This document shows, in pieces, positions 1 to 7,334 of a stretch of DNA of 12,761 nucleotides. The notes under the pieces were generated by a model, which was not told where the DNA came from, did not search any database, and saw only the letters and a program-made list of their open reading frames with translations. Both the position numbers and the translations under genes were made by a program. Numbering within the stretch: the first letter of the stretch is position 1; each line of letters opens with the position of its first letter. This DNA comes from an uncultured Collinsella sp. (GTDB lineage: Bacteria > Actinomycetota > Coriobacteriia > Coriobacteriales > Coriobacteriaceae): assembly GCA_902478875.1 (NCBI GenBank), contig CABSMZ010000039.1:1-12761 (forward strand), in the 5' to 3' direction.

Positions 1-26
1 CAGCGTCAGATGTGTATAAGAGACAG
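1..26. other. Nextera/Tn5 adapter remnant (not genomic)
   Basis: Bases 8-26 read AGATGTGTATAAGAGACAG, the 19-bp Tn5 mosaic end used in Nextera tagmentation libraries, and bases 1-7 (CAGCGTC) match the adjoining part of the standard read-1 adapter. The smc reading frame is intact up to base 27 and turns into adapter at base 26. This is untrimmed library sequence at a contig end. On the plus strand it creates a false start translating as MCIRDR, and on the minus strand it appends PVSYTHLTL to the broken SMC protein. Confidence 0.97.
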
Positions 27-3000
27 GCATCATCTTGGTGATGCGCTTGCCGCGCGGCTGCGCCACGACCTCAATACCCGTCTCGGCAGGATGCTCGGGA
101 TCGGTCATCTCCAGATGAGCCTGGCCACCCGGGAACAGCATGGCGAAGATCTCGCGGAAGTTCGCATCGACCTTCTCAAACGTCACCAGGAAGGCCTTCC
201 GCATCTTGCGATCAATGGCCACCGTGATCTTGGTGAGCGCCTTGCGCGCGCACTCCAGATCGGCCAGCTGCTCCTCGATGTAGTCGGCGCGGCGCTTGAG
301 CTGCTCGTACTCCTCCATGGCAACTTGGTTAACGGGACCAAGGTTGTTGATCTGGCGCACAAGCTGGTTGAGTTCGCGCTCGGCGGCATCGCGGTCCGTG
401 GGTGCCGGAAGCATGAGCGCTTCCTCGAGTACCGTGGTGCCATCGGCGGTAATGGCCTTAATGGCGGCCTCTACCTGCACCTCGAGCTTGCCACGTGCGA
501 CCTTGAACTCGTTTTGCGTGGCGGAGGCGGTATCGACCCGCTCCTTAGCGCGGGCAACCTCTGCCTTGGCATCCTCGATGGTCTTCTTGAGCGAAGCGGA
601 GTCCGCCTCTTCCAGAGAGGCCTGGTCACGCAGGCGCGCTGCCCAATCCGACGCGCGCTCCAGCAGGGCCGAATAACGCTCGTGCATGGGGTCGACGCGC
701 AGGCGCAGCAGCTCGAGCGAGCGCGAGGCCTGGCGTGTTCCGCGGATACGACGGTCGATGCCCTCAAGACGATGCTCCAGGTCGGGCACGCGGCCCTTCA
801 GCGAACGCAAGCGTTCGCTCGTCTGGGCTAGGCGAACCTTGGCGTCGGCGAGCTTGCCGGCAGCCTCGGAATCGTCACGGCGAACGCGGTCGAGTTCGTC
901 GTTGGCCTCGGCAATCTGCAAGCCCAGATCGCTTGCCTGCGCGCGGGCCTCGTCACGCGAACGGGTGAGCTCGTCAACGCGCGGGCGCGCAGCGCGAACG
1001 GCTTCGGAGGCCTGCTCGCGGCGCTTGGAGATGCGCACGCGCTCGACCTCGGCATTGTTGGCGCTTTGCTCCAAGCGGCCGATCTCGGAAAGCAGCGAGC
1101 GGCGCTCGCCCTCAAGACGGGCGATCTCGCCGGCGGCATCGCCCTCAGCGGCACGCGCTTCCTCAACGGCCGCATTGGCCTCGACGACCTGATCCGACAC
1201 ATGCTCAAACACGGCAGCCAGATCGGGCTCAAGCCCCTCCAGCTCGCGAATGCGACGCTTACGCTCCAGAGCACCCGAGGCCTCGCCAGCATCGAGGCCC
1301 ACGCGCACCAGGCCGCCACAGCTTACGCGGGCGCCATCGGGAGTCACATAGGTCACACCGTCAACGACCGGCGCCAACAGCGCGGCAGCCAAGTCATCGA
1401 CCACGTAATAGCCGCCGAGCAGCGCCTCGACGACGGGTCCGTAGCCTGCGCGCACGGACAGACGATCAACCAGACGGGTACCGGCAGCGCCCTCAGCGGC
1501 GGTAGAGCCGCTCACGCCGCGCGCCACCAGCAGTGCCTCGCCCGAGGCCTTCTTTTGGTCCAGAGCCGCACGACCGGCACGCTCAAGCGTGGCGGCGTCA
1601 TCAAACAGCAGCGCATCGATATCGCCGGCGAGCAATTGCTCAACCAGGCCCTCAAGCTCGCGCGGGGCCTCCAGCACGTCGCCCAGACGACCCAAGACAT
1701 CGTCGCCCAGCGCACCCACCAGACGGCTCACGAGCGGAGAGCTGTCGGCCATGCGGGCATCGAGTTTCTTTTGGCTGGCAAGCTCCGAGCGCACCTCGGA
1801 TAACTTGTTGCGTGCCTCGCTCTCGCGGGCACGCAGGTCCTTCAGGGCCGCGCGTGCCGTCTCGGTGGCCTCACGCGCATCGACCTGAGCCTGGCGCGCT
1901 TCCTCAAGAGCGCCCTCAAGCTCCTCGGCGCGGTCGCGACGGCTCTCGAGCGAGGCCATGACCTCCTCGAGCTGCTCGTCAATCTGCTCCAGGCGCGAGG
2001 CATACATGTTGTCCTCGACCTCGGCATTGCTCAGCGAGTCCTTCACCTTGGCGAGCTCGAGCGCGGCGTTATCGGCCACGCGCTGCACATCGCGTTGCTC
2101 ACGCGTAAGCTGCGAAATCTGATTGTCGAGCGCCACGCGCCGCTCGTGGAGCTCAGCAGCGGCAGGACCAGCGGCGTCGACGTCCTCCTGGGCCTGCATG
2201 TGCGCACCGGTCACTTCCTCAAGCTGCGCATGCGCGTCCTCGAGCTCCTCGACCACGCGACGTCGCTGATGCTCGGAGCTCGAAATCTGCCCGCGCATGT
2301 CAGACAGGCGCGACACCATGTTGTGGCCCTTTTCCTCGAGCAGGCGCATGTCGGAGTTAATGCGGCCGACCACATCTTGCATATGACGGCGCTGCTCGCC
2401 CAGGTCGCCCACAAACAGGCCCTTTTCCTCGAGCATGACCTGGAGCTTCTCGAGCTCGCGCTCCTTTTCGCCCAAGCGGTACTGCGCAAGCTCAAGCTCG
2501 GCCGCGCCCTCCTTGGAGCGGCTCTCCAGGTCGTTCCACTGCGACTGCAGCGAACGCAGCTCATCGACGGCCAACATCTGCGTAAGCTCGTTCGCGCGCG
2601 AGGACAGCTCTTTGTACTTGCGCGCGCGATCGACCTGACGCTCCAACGGTCGCAGCTGACGGGCGATTTCCTTATTGATGTCGCGAGCACGCGTCAGATG
2701 CTCGTCCATCGACTTAATCTTTTTGAGCGCACGCTCCTTGCGGCGCTTGTGCTTGGAGATGCCGGCGGCCTCCTCGATGAGAGCGCGGCGCTCCTCGGGG
2801 CGGCTCTGCAAAATGGCGTCGAGCTTGCCCTGGCTGATGATGGAATGCGTATCCTTGCCCAGGCCCGAATCGTGCAGGATGTCCTGAATGTCCATCAGAC
2901 GGCACGGACTCGAGTTGATGAGGTACTCGCTTTCGCCCGAGCGATACATGCGACGGGTGATGGCGACCTCGTCAAAATCGACGGGCAGCATATGGTCCGA

Positions 3001-3258
3001 GTTATCGAGCACCAGCGTGACCTCGGCAACACCCACCGGCTTGCGCGCTGACGAGCCCGAGAAGATGACATCCTCCATGGCCTGGCCGCGCAGCTGCTTG
3101 GCGCTCTGCTCACCCAGGACCCACAGGATGGAGTCGGAGATGTTCGATTTTCCCGAGCCGTTGGGACCGACGATGACGGTCAGGCCCGGCTCAAACGTCA
3201 TATGGGCGCGGTCGGCAAACGACTTGAACCCTTTGAGCGTGAGGGACTTGAGATACAC
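27..3258 (-). CDS. smc: Chromosome segregation ATPase SMC (3' end missing)
   Basis: SMC forms dimeric coiled-coil ATPase rings that, with ScpA and ScpB, compact and separate daughter chromosomes. About 1077 residues are present. The N-terminal head opens MYLKSLTLKGFKSFADR, with Walker A GPNGSGKSN at residues 31-39 and the Q-loop glutamine at about 143 (SIISQGKLD). Long heptad-rich coiled coils flank a glycine-containing hinge at roughly residues 505-655. The second coil leads into the C-terminal head (AFLVTFEKVDANFREIF), and the gene breaks after GKRITKMM. The LSGGE signature, Walker B and D-loop of the C-terminal head, roughly the last 100 residues, are lost to the contig end. The start is GTG at 3258, with GAGGA at 3262-3266 and 10 nt between it and the rnc stop; SMC proteins usually begin MYLK, which supports it. 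The frame stays open without a break over the whole stretch. Confidence 0.96.
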
Positions 3259-3268
3259 GGTTCCTCGC

Positions 3269-3994
3269 TTAAACAGGCTTCTTGTTGAGAATCACGCCGT
3301 TGGTGGTGTAGCCCATGCGGTCAAGTGCCTCGAGTGCAGCGGCTCCCTCGGCTTCCTTCTTTGAGGAGCCGGAGCCGCGACCCTGGCGAATGCCATCGAT
3401 CAACACCACGGCGGTAAAGGTGGGCGCATGCGCCGGGCCCTCGGAGCCAACGAGCTTGTACGCCGGGGGTTCGTGACCGTCGGCTTGCACACACTCCTGC
3501 AAAAACGACTTGGGGTTCGCAGGATGCTCGGCACGCTCGGAAGCCAAATGCGGCTTAAGCGTACGGTGAATGAACTCTGCCGCGGCATCCCAGCCGGCAT
3601 CCAGGTACAGCGCGCCCACGAGCGACTCATAGACGTTCTCGAGCGCCGAATGCAGACCGCGCGCACCGGTACCGGTCTCGGAAGCACCAAAGATGATGAT
3701 GTCGTCGATGCCCAGCTCGTGAGAAACCTCGGACAGCGTAGCGCCCGAGACAAGCGACACCTTCAGGCGCGTGAGCTTGCCCTCGTCAAACTCCGGATAG
3801 GACTCAAACAGGGAGCGTGCGACCACAGCGCCCAAAATGGAATCGCCCAAGAACTCAAGGCGCTCATAGCTGGCAGAAACCGGCTGGCCCTCGACTGCCG
3901 AGGGATGCGTAAGGGCCGCGCGCAGCAGCACCTTATTATTGAACTCGTGGCCCAGAATTTCCTGGGCGCGCGTAAGTCGTTCAGACAAAGCCAA
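3269..3994 (-). CDS. rnc: Ribonuclease III
   Basis: RNase III is a Mg-dependent double-strand-specific endoribonuclease that processes rRNA precursors and structured mRNAs. The 241-residue protein has the family length. The catalytic domain carries the signature ERLEFLGDS at residues 44-52, including acidic residues E47 and D51, and a second motif around LENVYESLVGALYLDAG at 118-134 with E123. A double-stranded-RNA-binding domain follows at about 160-230 (PKSFLQE...KKEAEGAAALEAL). The start is TTG at 3992-3994: a GGGAGG Shine-Dalgarno at 4003-4008 lies 8 nt upstream inside the end of acpP, and the acpP stop is only 3 nt before the start, so translation is probably coupled. One oddity is N120, where E. 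coli has the metal-site aspartate D114. The order acpP-rnc-smc matches many Gram-positive genomes. Confidence 0.96.
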   Translation of the reverse strand: MALSERLTRAQEILGHEFNNKVLLRAALTHPSAVEGQPVSASYERLEFLGDSILGAVVARSLFESYPEFDEGKLTRLKVSLVSGATLSEVSHELGIDDIIIFGASETGTGARGLHSALENVYESLVGALYLDAGWDAAAEFIHRTLKPHLASERAEHPANPKSFLQECVQADGHEPPAYKLVGSEGPAHAPTFTAVVLIDGIRQGRGSGSSKKEAEGAAALEALDRMGYTTNGVILNKKPV

Positions 3995-3997
3995 GAC

Positions 3998-4240
3998 CTA
4001 GGCCTCCCTGGCGTTTTCGATAGCGTCGACGGCGTCGGCGACAGAGTTGAGCGAGAGCAGGGTCTCGTCATCGATCTCGAGGTTGAACTCGTCCTCGATA
4101 GCCGTAACCAGCTGCAGGCGCTCGAGCGAGTTGGCATCGAGGTCGTCAAAGGTGGTCTCATCGCTAATTTCGGCAACATCGACGCCCAGAACGTCAGCAG
4201 CGACCTCGGCGATCTTGTCGAAGATTTCGGAGCGGTCCAT
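3998..4240 (-). CDS. acpP: Acyl carrier protein
   Basis: This small acidic cytosolic protein carries growing acyl chains on a 4'-phosphopantetheine arm for type II fatty acid synthesis and supplies acyl-ACP to PlsX. It is 80 residues, the usual ACP size. The attachment serine is S38 in DLDANSLERLQ; most ACPs have DSL, and here it is NSL. Helix II and the acidic C-terminal half (AIEDEFNLEIDDETL) are typical. The start is ATG at 4238-4240 with AGAGGA at 4247-4252. An in-frame ATG 15 nt upstream (4253-4255) is rejected because it would put the Shine-Dalgarno inside the gene. It is followed 3 nt later by rnc. The 124-nt gap upstream to plsX holds a palindrome that may regulate it. No fabD or fabG lies between plsX and acpP, unlike in Bacillus. 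Confidence 0.95.
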   Translation of the reverse strand: MDRSEIFDKIAEVAADVLGVDVAEISDETTFDDLDANSLERLQLVTAIEDEFNLEIDDETLLSLNSVADAVDAIENAREA

Positions 4241-4276
4241 AGCGCTTCCTCTCATAGTGCATGAATACCAAAAGAA

Positions 4277-4298
4277 TGGTACCGCCCGGGCGGTACCA
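4277..4298. promoter_or_regulatory. 22-bp perfect palindrome in the plsX-acpP gap (operator or terminator)
   Basis: TGGTACC-GCCCGGGC-GGTACCA is perfectly self-complementary. Read on the minus strand it can fold as a 9-bp GC-rich stem with a CCGG loop followed by ATTCTTTTGG, which would be a modest intrinsic terminator or attenuator after plsX. Alternatively, its dyad TGGTACC/GGTACCA is the sort of site bound by a dimeric repressor, and it would sit just downstream of a TAGAAT -10-like element at 4312-4317. The symmetry is certain; the function is inferred. Confidence 0.5.
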
Positions 4299-4311
4299 AG
4301 ACACGGTTCTG

Positions 4312-4317
4312 ATTCTA
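4312..4317 (-). promoter_or_regulatory. Possible -10 element for acpP-rnc-smc
   Basis: On the minus strand TAGAAT matches TATAAT at 5 of 6 positions, 71 nt upstream of the acpP start. I find no convincing -35 at 16-18 nt, so this is weak. If used, transcription would begin near 4305 and the palindrome at 4277-4298 would lie at the start of the leader. Confidence 0.25.
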
Positions 4318-4364
4318 CCCCACGAAGCAGGCCGCGAGGCACATAACAGCGCTCTAACTCGCTC

Positions 4365-5384
4365 TTACAAAACGATGCCGTCCATGGAGTTGGCGACGTT
4401 CTCGACCAGCCCCGCGCGCACGGCTTCAGCCGCCGCGAGCGTACCGTTTTTAACAGCCTCGACCGAGGTGGCGCCATGGCCGATCAGGACCACGCCACGC
4501 AGGCCCAAAAGAATCGCGCCGCCCTTGGCATCACCAGAGAGCTTGGCCTTAATCTCGCGCATCTGCTTTTTGATGAGCAGAGCGGCGATCTTGGTGCCGA
4601 GCGAGGCCATAAAGGCGCCCTTGAGCTCCTGTAGCAAAAACTTGGCAGCGCCCTCGGTAGCCTTGAGAGCGATATTACCCGACATGCCGTCGGCAACAAC
4701 GACATCGAAATTGCCCGAGGTGAGGTCGGTGCCTTCGCAGTTGCCCACAAAGCCGGGAACCGCGGCCTTCATGGCCGGGAAGCACGCCTTGGTGAAGTTG
4801 GAGCCCTTCTCGTCCTCGGTGCCGTTGGCAAGCAGGCCAACGCGAGGATGCTCAATGCCCAAAACCACGCGAGCATAGGCCGCGCCCATCTGGGCGAAGC
4901 GCACCATATCGTCCACCGTGACATCGGGATTGGCACCCATATCGCACAGCACTGTCAGGCCGCCGGCGCGATTGGGTAGCGCGTTGGTCAGGCACGGACG
5001 GACCGGCTGCTTCTTGCCCTCTGCCAAATACCTAAACGGCGTGACGTAAGCCGTGGCGGCAGCGGTCATGGCACCGGTCGAGCCGGCCGAGAAAAACGCG
5101 TCCGCATTGCCCTTCTTAATGGCACGGCACGCAAGCACGATCGAGGACTTGCGCTTGGTCATCACGGCGCGGATGGGATCATCCTCCATGCTGATGACAT
5201 CGGGGGCCTCCAAGGCCTCCACGCGGGCATGCGCGGCGGCAAAGGGGTTGACGATTTCGGCAGGACCGACGGCCAAGACCTCGATATCGGGATCGGCGGC
5301 AAGTGCAGCCTCGATACCATCGAGAACAACCTGAGGTCTCTCGTCTCCGCCCACAACGTCTACACAAACGCGAACGTTACTCAT
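4365..5384 (-). CDS. plsX: Phosphate acyltransferase PlsX
   Basis: PlsX is a peripheral membrane enzyme that converts acyl-ACP and phosphate to acyl-phosphate, which PlsY uses to acylate glycerol-3-phosphate, the first step of phospholipid synthesis. The 339-residue length is normal. Family motifs in order are DVVGGD at 9-14 (commonly DAMGGD), FSAGSTGA at 98-105, LLANGTEDEKG at 184-194, NCEGTDL at 215-221, ADGMSGNIALK at 231-241, and a C-terminal AILLGLRGVVLIGHGAT stretch. The start is ATG at 5382-5384 with AAGGAG at 5393-5398, 8 nt away; an overlapping ATG at 5387-5389 hits a stop after one codon. An intrinsic terminator ends only about 4 nt before this Shine-Dalgarno, so expression probably depends on read-through or antitermination. 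The gene is preceded by rpmF, a common bacterial pairing. Confidence 0.96.
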   Translation of the reverse strand: MSNVRVCVDVVGGDERPQVVLDGIEAALAADPDIEVLAVGPAEIVNPFAAAHARVEALEAPDVISMEDDPIRAVMTKRKSSIVLACRAIKKGNADAFFSAGSTGAMTAAATAYVTPFRYLAEGKKQPVRPCLTNALPNRAGGLTVLCDMGANPDVTVDDMVRFAQMGAAYARVVLGIEHPRVGLLANGTEDEKGSNFTKACFPAMKAAVPGFVGNCEGTDLTSGNFDVVVADGMSGNIALKATEGAAKFLLQELKGAFMASLGTKIAALLIKKQMREIKAKLSGDAKGGAILLGLRGVVLIGHGATSVEAVKNGTLAAAEAVRAGLVENVANSMDGIVL

Positions 5385-5401
5385 TTCATATGCTCCTTAT
5401 A

Positions 5402-5432
5402 CAAAAATGGCCGACTCATTGAGCCGGCCATT
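5402..5432 (-). terminator. Intrinsic terminator/attenuator between rpmF and plsX
   Basis: On the minus strand the arms AATGGCCGGCTC (5421-5432) and GAGTCGGCCATT (5406-5417) pair over 12 bp with a single G-U wobble around an AAT loop. A run of five T's (5403-5407) overlaps the last two stem bases. This is a canonical Rho-independent terminator. It closes the rpmF transcript 40 nt past the rpmF stop codon, and the plsX ribosome-binding site begins right after it, so it may be only partly efficient or regulated. Confidence 0.85.
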
Positions 5433-5472
5433 GTGGTTCCAGTTGGAACGGCATCGCATCCAGAGTATACCG

Positions 5473-5652
5473 TTACTCGGTAACGATAACCTCGCGGTCC
5501 TTGTAGAAACCGCAGCTGGGGCACACGTGGTGCGGGAGCTTAACAGCACCGCAACGGGGGCACGTGGACTGAGCCGCAGCCGTGATCTTCATGTTGGCGG
5601 AACGACGGGTATGGGTGCGGATACGACCCTGCTTTTGTTTAGGTACGGGCAT
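5473..5652 (-). CDS. rpmF: 50S ribosomal protein L32
   Basis: L32 is a small structural protein of the large ribosomal subunit. The 59-residue protein starts MPVPKQKQGRIRTHTRRSAN, a typical basic L32 N-terminus, and has the zinc-binding form with paired cysteines C31-C34 (CPRC) and C44-C47 (CPSC). The start is ATG at 5650-5652 with AAGGAAGG at 5658-5665, 5 nt upstream. The 64-nt gap after the DUF177 gene contains a weak promoter-like TTGCGC and GATAGT with a short 15-nt spacer, not enough to claim. The DUF177-rpmF pairing is widespread in bacteria, and a terminator follows the gene. Because it carries the zinc-cysteine motif, a cysteine-free paralogue elsewhere in the genome is possible but not visible here. 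Confidence 0.96.
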   Translation of the reverse strand: MPVPKQKQGRIRTHTRRSANMKITAAAQSTCPRCGAVKLPHHVCPSCGFYKDREVIVTE

Positions 5653-5716
5653 AGTGACCTTCCTTATGAACTATCCAGTGTGGCGATTACGCGCAAGTAG
5701 CGATACTACCACAGTT

Positions 5717-6271
5717 TTACTCGTCAAGCTTGAGATTCTTCAATGCTGCAAATGGATTTTCCGTGGCAGCGGCCCATTCGGCCTCCGCCTTGGCGGCGCA
5801 ATCGCATTGCTCGACGTTGAGATTGATGCCGCAGGTGGGGCAAAGGCCGCGGCAATCGGGCTTGCACAGGACAACGAACGGCGTGTCCATGACGACCGCG
5901 TCATTGATGGGCTCGCCCAGATCGACGATGCGATCCTCGCCCAGCAACTCGTAGCCGTCTTCATAGGCCTCGGGATCCTCGGGCTCCTCAAAGAGGTAGA
6001 ACTCCTCGATCTCGCCGGCGATATCAAACGAGGCGGGCTCCAGGCAACGGTCGCACTCGCCGGTGGCGTGCGCGCGGACCATGCCCGTGAGCAAGACACC
6101 GGTACCTGCATTGGTAAAGACAACGTCGTAGTCGATGCCGTCCTGAAGCTGGTACTCCTTCTCGCCCACCGTGTAGGTGGCGACATCGACCTTACCGGTC
6201 AGCGGATACGAATCTCCGGGAAACTCGAGCTGCTCGGAAAGATCGACGGTAACGCTCGGGAACTCAGCCAT
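5717..6271 (-). CDS. DUF177/YceD family protein (rRNA accumulation factor)
   Basis: This is a 184-residue member of the DUF177 (YceD) family, whose E. coli and plant members are linked to accumulation of 23S rRNA and which is nearly always encoded next to rpmF, as here. The N-terminal half is beta-rich with a CxxC at C73-C76 (GECDRCLEP). A second cysteine cluster follows at C136, C140, C144, C147, C156 and C158, with GLCPTCG at 142-148, and the protein ends NPFAALKNLKLDE, a typical family tail. The cysteine pattern suggests a zinc site. The start ATG at 6269-6271 shares one base with the stop of the upstream sepIVA-like gene (TAATG), indicating translational coupling, and no strong Shine-Dalgarno is present. 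An in-frame GTG at 6275-6277 is a less likely alternative. Confidence 0.92.
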   Translation of the reverse strand: MAEFPSVTVDLSEQLEFPGDSYPLTGKVDVATYTVGEKEYQLQDGIDYDVVFTNAGTGVLLTGMVRAHATGECDRCLEPASFDIAGEIEEFYLFEEPEDPEAYEDGYELLGEDRIVDLGEPINDAVVMDTPFVVLCKPDCRGLCPTCGINLNVEQCDCAAKAEAEWAAATENPFAALKNLKLDE

Positions 6272-6768
6272 TACCACTGACCATTCTGTTGGGCGGCACC
6301 CTCGTTGAGCTGCTGACGGCAACGGGTAACGGTGCCGGTCAGGCTCTTGAGGTTCTCCTCCAGGTGCGTAAAGACCTGCTCTGCGTAGTCCTCGGCAGCA
6401 TAACGCGTCTCGCGCTCGTACTGCTGGGCACGATCGCGGATGTCGTCGGCCTGCTGCTGCGCAAGGCGGACGATCTCCTGCTCCCCGGCAATGGTGAGGG
6501 CCTGCTGCTGAGCGTCAGCGATGATGGAATCGGCCTGGGCGGCGGCGGAAGCCATAAGCTCCTCGCGCTCCTTAAGGATACGGCGGGACTTCTGCCACTC
6601 CTCGGGATAGCTCATGCGGATCTCGTCGAGGATGTTGAAGAACACGTCGGCGTCGATGACCTTGAACTGAGCGTTCTTGCCGAAAGGCGGCTTGGCTTCC
6701 TCGATCAGCCCTTCGAGCTCATCGACCAAGCTGACGATCCTATCGCCAGGAAAATTCTCGCCCGGCAT
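6271..6768 (-). CDS. SepIVA-like DivIVA-family coiled-coil protein
   Basis: This 165-residue hydrophilic protein has a short conserved N-terminal region (RIVSLVDELEGLIEEAK) and the segment DADVFFNILDEIRMSYPEEWQKSRRI. A long Ala/Gln/Glu-rich coiled coil follows (about residues 62-150), and the tail is Gln-rich. That layout matches the actinobacterial DivIVA-like protein next to the DUF177 gene and rnc, called SepIVA in mycobacteria, where it acts in septation and envelope growth. The exact role here is inferred from that family. There is no signal peptide or membrane segment. The start is ATG at 6766-6768 because AAAGGAG at 6774-6780 lies 5 nt upstream; in-frame ATGs farther up have no ribosome-binding site. 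Its stop overlaps the next gene's start. Some annotations may call it an ATP synthase b-subunit-like or hypothetical protein. Confidence 0.8.
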   Translation of the reverse strand: MPGENFPGDRIVSLVDELEGLIEEAKPPFGKNAQFKVIDADVFFNILDEIRMSYPEEWQKSRRILKEREELMASAAAQADSIIADAQQQALTIAGEQEIVRLAQQQADDIRDRAQQYERETRYAAEDYAEQVFTHLEENLKSLTGTVTRCRQQLNEGAAQQNGQW

Positions 6769-6836
6769 CCGGTCTCCTTTCATAGGTAACATATCATCGT
6801 GCTAGTTTACCACATGCCACCAGGCAATAAGAAACG

Positions 6837-7334
6837 TCACGAAAAGCGATGTTTGAGCGCTTCGACCACGTTGGACGGGACAAACGTCGATACATCGCTG
6901 CCGAGCGAGGCGATCTGGCGAACGACCGAGCTCGAGATATAGCCGTACTGCGGCGCACTCATGACAAAAATGGACTCCAGCTCGCTATCCAGGCGATAGT
7001 TAAGGTCGGCCTGCTGCAGCTCATACTCAAAGTCGGTCATGGCGCGCAGGCCCTTGACCACGGCACCCGCCCCCTGCTCACGTGCGAAGTCGACCAGCAG
7101 GCCAGTGAAGGGCAGGACCTCGACGCCGTCGATATCGCCGAGCGCCTCGCGGGCCAGCGCCACGCGCTCATCGAGCATAAACGTGGTGCCTACACCGTTT
7201 TTACCTTGCGACTCGGCAACAGCGACGATCACGCTGGGAAAGATGCGGCGGGCACGGCGGATCACATCGATATGGCCAAACGTGATGGGATCGAAGGTGC
7301 CCGGGACGATCACGCGGTTGATGGTGTCACTCAT
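6837..7334 (-). CDS. coaD: Phosphopantetheine adenylyltransferase CoaD
   Basis: CoaD transfers AMP from ATP to 4'-phosphopantetheine, making dephospho-CoA in the cytosol, the penultimate step of CoA synthesis. The 165-residue protein has the standard length. The nucleotidyltransferase signature GTFDPITFGHIDVI at 12-25 contains the T/HxGH motif (T18-F-G-H21). VVKGLRAMTDFEYELQ is the substrate-binding region, and YGYISSSVVRQIASLG is the ISSS ATP-binding motif near the C-terminus. The start is ATG at 7332-7334 with a perfect AGGAGG at 7341-7346, 6 nt upstream. The start overlaps the end of rsmD by 8 nt, so the two are probably co-translated; rsmD-coaD is a very common pair. CoA made here is the donor of the ACP prosthetic group. 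Confidence 0.97.
   Translation of the reverse strand: MSDTINRVIVPGTFDPITFGHIDVIRRARRIFPSVIVAVAESQGKNGVGTTFMLDERVALAREALGDIDGVEVLPFTGLLVDFAREQGAGAVVKGLRAMTDFEYELQQADLNYRLDSELESIFVMSAPQYGYISSSVVRQIASLGSDVSTFVPSNVVEALKHRFS

Noticed and set aside
10..831. Plus-strand 273-codon open frame beginning MCIRDR at the contig end
   Set aside because: Its start codon and first residues come from the Nextera adapter, and the rest is antisense to well-conserved smc.
2095..3051. Plus-strand 318-codon open frame antisense to smc
   Set aside because: It is leucine-, histidine- and arginine-rich shadow coding of the SMC coiled coil, with no motif of its own.
3428..4264. Plus-strand 278-codon open frame antisense to rnc and acpP
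   Set aside because: It spans two clearly coding genes on the other strand and shows no family features.
4241..4477. N-terminal extension of ACP to 159 residues
   Set aside because: The extension reads through the palindrome and into plsX, and a good Shine-Dalgarno sits before the ATG at 4240, giving the standard 80-residue ACP.
5471..5485. Inverted repeat CGTTAC-TCG-GTAACG at the end of rpmF
   Set aside because: It is only a 6-bp stem overlapping the stop codon with no T-run; the real terminator is 40 nt farther on.
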